Below, in pieces: positions 56,542 through 64,000 of a stretch of DNA of 64,000 nucleotides. The notes below the pieces were generated by a model. The model was not told the origin of the DNA and ran no database searches. It was given only the letters and a program-made list of their open reading frames with translations. The stretch spans positions 16,396-80,395 of the forward strand of contig PBMY01000019.1 of the NCBI GenBank assembly GCA_002722795.1, in the 5' to 3' direction. Position 1 is the stretch's first letter. Every line of letters starts with the position of its first letter. The translations under genes were made by a program, and so were the position numbers. The stretch comes from Crocinitomicaceae bacterium (GTDB taxonomy: Bacteria; Bacteroidota; Bacteroidia; Flavobacteriales_D; Sanyastnellaceae).

Positions 56542-57908
56542 TATCTGCCATTCTATTAACCGTATTTGTTTTAGGCTATTTAGCTATTGCATTAGAACAC
56601 AATATTCACGTTGATAAAGCTGCTTCTGCACTATTAACTGGAACTATTTGTTGGGCATTATTTGTACTCGGTTATCCAGAAGCTCCTGCTCATTTAAGTG
56701 AAGCATATCAAGCATTTATGCATGAGCATGACGGAAATGGATTACTAAGTGTTTTCTATGAACATAGGCTTTTTCATCACATGGAGGAAATCTCAAGTAT
56801 TCTATTCTTTCTCTTAGGTGCCATGACTATTGTAGAGCTTGTAGATGCTAATGAAGGGTTCAGAGTAATAACGGATAAAATAAAGACTAATAACAAGGTT
56901 AAACTACTTTGGATTATTTGCATTATAACCTTTTTCTTCTCTGCTGTACTTGACAATCTTACTACATCAATTGTAATGATTTCTTTATTGAGAAAGCTTA
57001 TAAGCGACAAGGAGACAAGGTGGATTTTTGCAGGTATGGTGATAATTTCTGCCAACGCTGGTGGTGCTTGGTCACCTATTGGAGATGTTACAACTACAAT
57101 GCTTTGGATTGGGGGTCAACTTACTACTCCAGTTATTGTTGTAAATCTAATTATACCATCAATAGTAGCAATGTTGGTTCCTCTAGGGATCATGTCTTTT
57201 AAGTTAAATGGTGAAGTAAGTAGGCCTGTGCTACATGAAAACACAGGACTTGCAAACACTAACATTGAAAGAAACATTGTCTTTATTTGTGGAGTTGTAG
57301 GGCTGCTTTTCGTACCATTTTTTAAAACGGTTACTCATCTACCACCTTTTATGGGAATGATGCTATCCTTAGGAGCTATGTGGTTTTTAACAGAGATTTT
57401 GCATAGAGAGAAAAATATTGAGGACAAGTCCAAACTTTCAGTTGTAGGTGTTCTCAGAAAAATTGATTCGGCAAGTGTATTATTCTTCTTAGGAATTCTA
57501 CTTGCAGTATCAGCTCTTCAAGAAGCAGGTCACTTACTTATAGCTGCAGAATTTCTTAGAGCTAGCCTTGAAAACATTTACTTAATTGATATCGCTATTG
57601 GACTTCTGTCATCAATAGTTGATAATGTCCCTCTTGTAGCAGCTTCAATGGGAATGTATGATGTTATTGCATTAGTGCCTGGATTGAGTGATTGGGATTC
57701 AATGTTTGTACAAGATGGAAAATTTTGGCAATTCTTAGCTTACTGTGCGGGTACAGGTGGATCTGCTCTAATCATAGGCTCAGCTGCCGGTGTAGCAGTG
57801 ATGGGCTTGGAGAAAATGGATTTCATTTGGTACCTTAAAAAAATCAGTCTTATCGCTATTGCAGGCTACCTAGCTGGTGCTGGAGTGTACGTTCTGATGT
57901 TTGCATAA
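56538..57908 (+). CDS. nhaD: Na+/H+ antiporter NhaD
   Basis: 456 aa; LDNLTTSIVMISLLRKL, SANAGGAWSPIGDVTTTMLWIGGQ, SSIVDNVPLVAASMGM. Confidence 0.93.
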   Translation: MISAILLTVFVLGYLAIALEHNIHVDKAASALLTGTICWALFVLGYPEAPAHLSEAYQAFMHEHDGNGLLSVFYEHRLFHHMEEISSILFFLLGAMTIVELVDANEGFRVITDKIKTNNKVKLLWIICIITFFFSAVLDNLTTSIVMISLLRKLISDKETRWIFAGMVIISANAGGAWSPIGDVTTTMLWIGGQLTTPVIVVNLIIPSIVAMLVPLGIMSFKLNGEVSRPVLHENTGLANTNIERNIVFICGVVGLLFVPFFKTVTHLPPFMGMMLSLGAMWFLTEILHREKNIEDKSKLSVVGVLRKIDSASVLFFLGILLAVSALQEAGHLLIAAEFLRASLENIYLIDIAIGLLSSIVDNVPLVAASMGMYDVIALVPGLSDWDSMFVQDGKFWQFLAYCAGTGGSALIIGSAAGVAVMGLEKMDFIWYLKKISLIAIAGYLAGAGVYVLMFA

Positions 57909-58028
57909 TTTCTTCATAAAACAGCTACTTTTTGCACTAAAAAAATTTTATAACACGTGGGAGCGTCTTTAATACGAAGCACTATTTCGCAGAACTTTAT
58001 CGTTTAGTATAATGTTATCGAATTACCC

Positions 58029-58712
58029 ATGTATAAATTTTTCCTCTTACAAGCTGATAATACCACAGCACTTGAAGGTTTAACAGAAAGAAACGTAAAT
58101 GTTCTTGAGCTTTTAATGACAGGTGGATGGTACATCATGTTACCTCTAGCCCTTATGAGCTTGATAGCCATGTATGTCTATTTCGAGAGATACTTTGCAA
58201 TTAGAAAAGCCGCGGCAGAGTCTCCAGACTTTATGAACAAGCTGAAGGATTATATCAACGAAGGTCAATTACCAAGTGCTAAGAATCTTTGCTCAGAGAA
58301 CGATACTCCAATGGCCCGAATGATGGAAAAAGGTATAGCCCGAATCGGGAAACCACTCAAAGACATTGCAACTTCTATAGAAAATGTAGGTAAACTAGAA
58401 ATCTACAAGCTAGAAAAGAACATAAGTATGCTTGCAACTGTTGCAGGTGCTGCACCTATGGTAGGAATGCTTGGAACTGTAATAGGAATGGTAAATGTTT
58501 TCCTTGACATGGAGGCCGCAGGCACGGTTCAAGTAAGTGATATCTCAGCAGGAACTAAACAAGCAATGATAACTACCATAGTAGGTCTAGTTGTGGGCAT
58601 TATAGCATATATGGCCTACAATCATTTGGTGGGTAGAGTTTCCAAAGTGGTACACAAGATGGAGTCTACATCAATTGAGTTCATCGACATTTTAGAAGAA
58701 CCAGCTAAATGA
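58029..58712 (+). CDS. exbB: MotA/TolQ/ExbB proton channel family protein
   Basis: LLMTGGWYIMLPLALMSLIAMYVYFERYFAI; ATVAGAAPMVGMLGTVIGMVNVF. Confidence 0.93.
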   Translation: MYKFFLLQADNTTALEGLTERNVNVLELLMTGGWYIMLPLALMSLIAMYVYFERYFAIRKAAAESPDFMNKLKDYINEGQLPSAKNLCSENDTPMARMMEKGIARIGKPLKDIATSIENVGKLEIYKLEKNISMLATVAGAAPMVGMLGTVIGMVNVFLDMEAAGTVQVSDISAGTKQAMITTIVGLVVGIIAYMAYNHLVGRVSKVVHKMESTSIEFIDILEEPAK

Positions 58713-59101
58713 GTTTTTCAACGAGAAATAAGATAAATGTGTCAGCAGGTATCAGTTCAATGACGGACCTAGTATTCCTTCTGCTCATTTTCTTCATCAT
58801 CATTTCAACTCTTGTGAGTAATGGGGTCAACGTAGACCTTCCAAAGAGTAAGGGAACGACTTCTCTCACGCCAAATCTTACGTTGAGTATAACAGCAGAT
58901 GGGACTTACCACCTAAATGGGGGTGGGGCAATTTTGCAATCTGACTTAGAGAATAAACTAATTCTAGAAATGCAAAAGCAGGATGAAAAAGTAATTTACC
59001 TACAAGCTGATGCTAATGTTCCTACAGGCCAAACAGTAGAAATTATTGGTCTTGCAAAAGCAAATCAGTGGAAGGTTATGTTAGGTTCAACACCAAAGTA
59101 A
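58709..59101 (+). CDS. exbD: ExbD/TolR family biopolymer transport protein
   Basis: ISSMTDLVFLLLIFFIIISTLVSNGVNVDLPKSKG; ATGA overlap with exbB. Confidence 0.93.
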   Translation: MSFSTRNKINVSAGISSMTDLVFLLLIFFIIISTLVSNGVNVDLPKSKGTTSLTPNLTLSITADGTYHLNGGGAILQSDLENKLILEMQKQDEKVIYLQADANVPTGQTVEIIGLAKANQWKVMLGSTPK

Positions 59102-59102
59102 A

Positions 59103-59888
59103 ATGTCGAGTAAAGCACTACACGAAATAAACGCTTCGAAGCATAAGCGTAAAGCAAGCTTTCTTACTGCTGTGATCTTCGTGAGCATCCTTGTTTTGTG
59201 CTTTTTTCTAACAGCATTCACTATCCAAGATCCGCCTCCAGGTGAACAATATGTAGCAGTAGGATTTGCAGATTTAGGCGAAGTAAATAACGCTAGTGGG
59301 GAAACAGAAACAGAAATCCCATCTGAGTTTGTAGAGGAAGTAGTTGAAGAAAACGAAAGCATAGAATCAGTTGTCGAGCCAATTGTGACAGAAGAAATTA
59401 TAACTGCAGAGAAAAGCGAAGTAGTTGCTCCAACAGAAGAGGTAGAGGAAGTGATAGAAGAGGTTACGGTTAAAGAACCAATTAGAACCTCAGCAGGCGC
59501 AAATCTCATAAACGCATTTGCATCTTCAGGTGGAGGTGGCTCAGAAGGGGAAACAGAAGGGATGGGCAACCAAGGTGCAGAAGACGGAAAAATTGAAGGT
59601 TCTGGAGTAGTTACTGGAGATGATTATTCTGCATATCTTGATGGAGCAACAATGACAAGTCCTCCTAGGCTAGATGAAAAACCAACAGAAGAAGGATTGA
59701 TAAGAATGAAGATTGTTGTGAATTCTGATGGTAAGGTTATCTCTTCTATTTTTGATGCTGTAAATTCAGATAATGCAGATACAGAGTTAATTCGTCTTGC
59801 AATGATTGCTGCAAAATCTACAATATGGGAAATATCTACTAAACCTAGAAGACTAGGTTATATGGACTTTAGATTTGAGTTAGAGTGA
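59103..59888 (+). CDS. TonB-like energy transducer
   Basis: N-terminal TM, Glu/Val-rich periplasmic linker, C-terminal TonB-like domain LIRMKIVVNSDGKVISSIF; follows exbBD. Confidence 0.85.
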   Translation: MSSKALHEINASKHKRKASFLTAVIFVSILVLCFFLTAFTIQDPPPGEQYVAVGFADLGEVNNASGETETEIPSEFVEEVVEENESIESVVEPIVTEEIITAEKSEVVAPTEEVEEVIEEVTVKEPIRTSAGANLINAFASSGGGGSEGETEGMGNQGAEDGKIEGSGVVTGDDYSAYLDGATMTSPPRLDEKPTEEGLIRMKIVVNSDGKVISSIFDAVNSDNADTELIRLAMIAAKSTIWEISTKPRRLGYMDFRFELE

Positions 59889-61105
59889 TGGTTTATCAAG
59901 AGGCTATAGACGTCCTCTTCACGAAACTACCTATGTTTCAACGTAGCGGTCCAGCAGCATATAAGTCAAATCTTGATGGAACAAAGGCTGTCTGTAAAAT
60001 GCTTGACAATCCAGAAAATGATCTAAAATATGTTCATATAGCCGGCACAAATGGGAAAGGTACAGTTGCTCATATGCTTTCAGCAGTTTTACAAAACTCA
60101 GGGTATAAAGTTGGACTTTTCACTTCACCCCATCTTGTTGATTTCAGAGAGAGAATAAGGATCAACGGCGAAATGATTCCTGAAGAAGAAGTTGTAGAGT
60201 TTGTTGAATCTTTCGAATCAAAATGGGGTTCACCTTCTTTTTTTGAACTCACGTTTGGAATGGCTTTGAGATATTTCAAATCACAACAAGTTGATATTGT
60301 TGTTTTAGAAACTGGAATGGGTGGACATTTGGATAGTACCAATGTTATTCCTAATGCAGAGGTTTGTGTTGTTACAAACATTGGTCTTGACCATCAACAA
60401 TTTTTAGGCGACACGATAAGAGACATTGCTAGAGAAAAAGCAGGAATTTTAAAACATGGGGTTCCTGTTATTTTAGGAAAAATGCGTGCAGAAGCACAAT
60501 CAATTATTCTTGAACAAGCCCTCAAGACTAGCTCAGAAATGCACTACGGCCGCATCGTTCCCAATGGCATTCACGACGATCCAAGTCCTTTCTTTAAAGA
60601 AAACACTGCAACAACATTCGAGACTCTAAGGGTTCTTAAACTTCATGGATGGAATATTGAAGAGGATGATGTAATAAAAGCATTAAATGATTATCGTAAC
60701 ATTTCAGGACAACGAGGTAGGTCAGAAATTCTTGAAGAAAGTGGTAATTATGGAAGTGTATTATTGGATTGCGCACATAATTACGATGGTATTAGTGGTT
60801 TGATTCGTTCACTAGAAGGACTAAAACTTCATATAGTTTTTGGCTCAGTCGGAGATAAAGATTTGGGTTCTATCATGCGTTTATTTCCAAAGACATCTAC
60901 TATGTATTGGTGCTCAGCAGATGTGCCAAGATCTATGGATGTTAAAATCCTTTCTGAATATGGATATCGAGAGGGATTAAAGGGACAGGCATACGATTCT
61001 GTTCAAGACGCATTTGTGGCCGCAAGAATCAAATCATTTAAGAAGAAAAATGAACAAGCACTTATTTGCGGAAGTATTTTTGTTGTTGGTGAGGTTACTT
61101 CATAG
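59885..61105 (+). CDS. folC: Folylpolyglutamate synthase/dihydrofolate synthase
   Basis: YVHIAGTNGKGTVAHMLSAVLQNSGYKVGLFTSPHLVDFRERI; LETGMGGHLDSTN; LLDCAHNYDGI. Confidence 0.95.
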   Translation: MMVYQEAIDVLFTKLPMFQRSGPAAYKSNLDGTKAVCKMLDNPENDLKYVHIAGTNGKGTVAHMLSAVLQNSGYKVGLFTSPHLVDFRERIRINGEMIPEEEVVEFVESFESKWGSPSFFELTFGMALRYFKSQQVDIVVLETGMGGHLDSTNVIPNAEVCVVTNIGLDHQQFLGDTIRDIAREKAGILKHGVPVILGKMRAEAQSIILEQALKTSSEMHYGRIVPNGIHDDPSPFFKENTATTFETLRVLKLHGWNIEEDDVIKALNDYRNISGQRGRSEILEESGNYGSVLLDCAHNYDGISGLIRSLEGLKLHIVFGSVGDKDLGSIMRLFPKTSTMYWCSADVPRSMDVKILSEYGYREGLKGQAYDSVQDAFVAARIKSFKKKNEQALICGSIFVVGEVTS

Positions 61106-61224
61106 TGCTAAATACATACTTTCATCCTTCCATTATATTATTATTTTTAGTTATGTCCTGTTACATTCAAATAACTACGATATCTCAATATAGCCTTGTT
61201 AAAGACTTTTTCTTTTAAATAGCT

Positions 61225-61251
61225 ATTACATTTTTGTAATTCCTAGGTTTG
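61225..61251 (+). promoter_or_regulatory. Inverted repeat ATTACA-TTTT-TGTAAT followed by candidate -7 element TAGGTTTG (61244-61251), upstream of TonB-dependent receptor
   Basis: Read directly; -7 about 35 nt before ATG 61287; no clear TTTG at the -33 position. Confidence 0.5.
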
Positions 61252-61286
61252 TATCATAAATATTAAGTTTAAAAAAACCGAATGTT

Positions 61287-63275
61287 ATGAGAATTCAAGG
61301 TGTTACGACTTTATTTTTTTCTCTACTTATTTCATTTACCGCTTTTTCGCAAACATCATCTTCTGTTACTGTTGATATTGAAGAAGTTGTGATTTCTTCT
61401 GGACCTAAAAAACTTGACCAAGAAGAGTCACCAAGGTCGATATCAGTCATTAAAGCTGAAGAAATAATTCAATCTTCAGCTGTTTCTATAGGAGAAGTGC
61501 TTGAGACAACTCAAGGTATTGATTATCGTCAAAGAGGAACGATAGGTATTCAAGCCGATTTGAGTCTGAGAGGAGGTTCATTTGAACAAACAGCCTTGTT
61601 ACTTAATGGTGTGCGAATGAGTGCTCCACAAACAGGACATCATCTAATGGATATAACATATGATCCGGAAGATATACATCGAATAGAAGTTGTTCGTGGA
61701 GGTTCTTCCCCTTTCATTGGTATGGGTGCTTTTTCAGGTGCAGTAAATATTATAACTGGTCCGTCACAATCGGATGGATTTTTTGGCACTATTGAAGCGG
61801 GAGGATATGGTTTTTATCGAACTAAGGGGAGAATCGATTTTGGTAAAACGAATATTAGGCATAGAATTTCTTTAAGTAGTTCTAAAACAGACGGTCATAT
61901 CGAAAATACAGATGCTACAATGATGATCGGTTCTTATTCCTCATCTCTGAACACGAATAATGGACTAGTTAAATTTGAAGTGAGTTTTGCAGATAAAAAA
62001 TTTGGAGCTCAAAATTTTTATACACCTGTATACCCTACTCAGTATGAAGAAACAGAAACCTTTCGAGGACAATTATCTTGGGAAAAATCAAAAGAAAATT
62101 TAGATTTATTTGTAGCCGTACATTCCCGTATTCATAATGATATGTTTGAACTTTTTAGAGAGGGAGAAGGTTATTATGAATCGACGACGGATTCACTAAC
62201 ACAGAATGTGTATTTAGTCATGGGAAACGATACTGCTGCGAGCTGGTATACTGCACCAAATAATCACAAGTCTCACACACATGGCTTAACAGCTAATGCG
62301 CTTTACACTAGTAAGTATGGATATACTGCTTTAAGACTTGATGCAAGAAATGAAGCTATCTATAGTAACCTTTTAGGTACTCAAGAGTGGGCGGAAGCGG
62401 GTCTTTTTTCCGGAGACTCAATATTAACAAATGGTGATAGTAGGTTTAATACCGAATTTGCACTTTCCCATAGAGTTGAAAAAGGAGGTTTTTCAGCATC
62501 CTTAACCACAGGACTTTTTAACAGCAGTAGATTTGGCGCTTTTTTTATTCCCGGATTTAATACAACGTTAAAACTTGGTAAGGAAAAATTGTCATCTTAC
62601 TTATTTGCATCTGCTAACAGATCGGTAAGGCAGCCATCGTTTACAGATTTGTATTATTCGATTGGAGGAGCTCAGGGTTCTCAAGACTTAAAATCTGAGT
62701 TGTCTAATAATTATGAAGCTGGATTTAGAATTATATATCAATGGAATTCTGGAGGAAAAATTACTTTGGAAGAATCTATTTTTCGACGAGATGGTAGTAA
62801 TTTAATTGATTGGGTAACATTTGATGACGACGAAGAGCAAACTTATCAAGCGACAAATCTTAGAGAGGTTTCATTTCAAGGATTTGAGTCGTCCATCACA
62901 CTTTCTGATAATAAAATAAGAGGTAGCATTGGCAATTCCCTACAATTATCTTACTGTACTATTAATGCCTCTGAGTTAAGTTCTGGATTTCAGTCAAACT
63001 ATGTTTTGGATTACTTAAAGAGAAAATTAGATATCAAAGGACTTCTATTACTACCTTCTTTCTTTAATCTGTCGGTACGATATTCAATTCAAGAACGAAT
63101 TAATAATCCAACAACTAGCATTTTAAGCTCAACTCTAAGTCGCTCATTTCAAGACGGAAAATTAAATGCTCACGTTAGAATAGATAACGCTTTAAATGCT
63201 CAAATAGTTGATATAGGTAATGTTCAACTCCCGGGACGTTGGTTACGCGCGGGGATAACACTTATGTTAGAATAA
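61287..63275 (+). CDS. TonB-dependent outer-membrane receptor
   Basis: 662 aa; plug domain SLRGGSFEQTALLLNGVRMSAPQTGHHLMD...IEVVRGGSSPFIGMGAFSGAVNIIT; barrel C-terminus. Confidence 0.9.
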   Translation: MRIQGVTTLFFSLLISFTAFSQTSSSVTVDIEEVVISSGPKKLDQEESPRSISVIKAEEIIQSSAVSIGEVLETTQGIDYRQRGTIGIQADLSLRGGSFEQTALLLNGVRMSAPQTGHHLMDITYDPEDIHRIEVVRGGSSPFIGMGAFSGAVNIITGPSQSDGFFGTIEAGGYGFYRTKGRIDFGKTNIRHRISLSSSKTDGHIENTDATMMIGSYSSSLNTNNGLVKFEVSFADKKFGAQNFYTPVYPTQYEETETFRGQLSWEKSKENLDLFVAVHSRIHNDMFELFREGEGYYESTTDSLTQNVYLVMGNDTAASWYTAPNNHKSHTHGLTANALYTSKYGYTALRLDARNEAIYSNLLGTQEWAEAGLFSGDSILTNGDSRFNTEFALSHRVEKGGFSASLTTGLFNSSRFGAFFIPGFNTTLKLGKEKLSSYLFASANRSVRQPSFTDLYYSIGGAQGSQDLKSELSNNYEAGFRIIYQWNSGGKITLEESIFRRDGSNLIDWVTFDDDEEQTYQATNLREVSFQGFESSITLSDNKIRGSIGNSLQLSYCTINASELSSGFQSNYVLDYLKRKLDIKGLLLLPSFFNLSVRYSIQERINNPTTSILSSTLSRSFQDGKLNAHVRIDNALNAQIVDIGNVQLPGRWLRAGITLMLE

Positions 63276-63300
63276 AATAAACCCACTGAGTGGGTTTATT
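63276..63300. terminator. Bidirectional Rho-independent terminator between convergent genes
   Basis: AATAAACCCACT-G-AGTGGGTTTATT, near-perfect palindrome followed by TTT. Confidence 0.88.
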
Positions 63301-63344
63301 TTTAGTGGACCTAAGTGTCCTTATTTCGAACTTTTTTTGATGGA

Positions 63345-64000
63345 CTATTTTTCGAGTACTAACTTTTTGTTAAGGATTTCATCTTTAGTATTTAACTGTA
63401 GTATATAGATAGCACTTGAATATTGTGATAAATCAATACTTCTATTGAAATTCCCGTTAAAGTCTTTAAGCGATTCACTAAAGATTAATTCACCCGACAC
63501 ATTATGGACTCTTAAATCAATATCTTTCTTTGTATTAGTATTAAATACAATATTAAATATATCATTTGATGGGTTAGGATATATGTTAATTCTTTGCAGA
63601 TTAGAATTTTCTGACTCAATATTAGCTGGAAGACATGGGTCAATAACTGATAAAGCAAATTCTAGTAAAAACTGATATCTGTCAGTATTTGTGCTATTTC
63701 CTATTGAATGAACCAGAGTGTCTTTACCTATTATTCCCAAATCACTATATCTATTTTGAATTATAATTCCATAATTAGGATCATGAATGTCTGGATTAAT
63801 TGAATCTGAGGAGCATCCTGGTTCTCGCTTATATACAAAGAAAATATTCGGGGATTGTTCCGTTACATCGTTGGGAGGGTGCCAAAACGTGGAATCTCCC
63901 CAAGCTCCTGAAGGTAGTGCATTATACATGTAGAGCCCTTTTATACCAGGGTCATTTCTATGTGCTTCTTTCCAACTTAAAACAGTTCCTCTTGAGGAAC
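63345..64000 (-). CDS. T9SS cargo protein, C-terminal part with type A sorting domain (partial, continues beyond window)
   Basis: Por-type C-terminus INIYPNPSNDIFNIVFNTNTKKDIDLRVHNVSGELIFSESLKDFNG...YILQLNTKDEILNKKLVLEK; frame stays open from 63929 to the window edge (SSRGTVLSWKEAHRNDPGIKGLYMYN). Confidence 0.9.
   Translation of the reverse strand, partial: SSRGTVLSWKEAHRNDPGIKGLYMYNALPSGAWGDSTFWHPPNDVTEQSPNIFFVYKREPGCSSDSINPDIHDPNYGIIIQNRYSDLGIIGKDTLVHSIGNSTNTDRYQFLLEFALSVIDPCLPANIESENSNLQRINIYPNPSNDIFNIVFNTNTKKDIDLRVHNVSGELIFSESLKDFNGNFNRSIDLSQYSSAIYILQLNTKDEILNKKLVLEK

Noticed and set aside
1-64000. CRISPR arrays, prophage, transposases, toxin-antitoxin or restriction systems
   Set aside because: None seen on either strand; gene content is housekeeping plus T9SS and envelope functions.

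Overview
This window is a gene-dense, AT-rich chromosomal segment of a Bacteroidota bacterium, most likely a marine Flavobacteriales relative. The assignment rests on type IX secretion/gliding genes, TAnnTTTG-type promoter motifs and the gene order. It is almost entirely protein coding. I saw one tRNA gene (Leu, anticodon UAG) and no rRNA, CRISPR array, prophage or transposase. Main blocks: (1) a tight minus-strand run ssb-gldE-gldD-coaX-OMP-TPR-lptC-small membrane protein-CNNM/CBS-PPIase (10067 to 29); (2) HU, a TPR protein, an un-called 30-aa very basic ORF, and RNase E/G; (3) HD hydrolase / porX-tsaE-ald; (4) mutS, clpX-clpP-tig-tRNA-Leu; (5) efp; (6) a small polysaccharide locus (ligase/polymerase-like, Wzz-like, glycosyltransferase) and rnhB; (7) a 1339-aa secreted multidomain protein (lamin-tail-like, blue-copper-like, OB-like, nine GC..NY..DDGSC repeats, dockerin-like tail); (8) LuxE-like, tyrS, murF, gldJ, porP/sprF-like, porU, porV, ispF; (9) DUF4956 + VTC-type polyphosphate polymerase; (10) pdhA-pdhC, recG, acyl-CoA dehydrogenase, anmK, Glu/Leu dehydrogenase, nhaD; (11) exbB-exbD-tonB-folC, a TonB-dependent receptor and a partial T9SS cargo. 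I did not find a clear-cut new defence or mobile system. The most interesting signals are the architecture of the 1339-aa protein, an efp leader with a near-perfect Shine-Dalgarno driving a 20-aa ORF that overlaps the efp start, the 30-aa K/R-rich ORF upstream of RNase E/G, a 16-bp perfect palindrome forming back-to-back -7 elements, the VTC/DUF4956 pair, and G-rich codon patches inside porX and porU. Family names come from reading the supplied translations, not from database searches.
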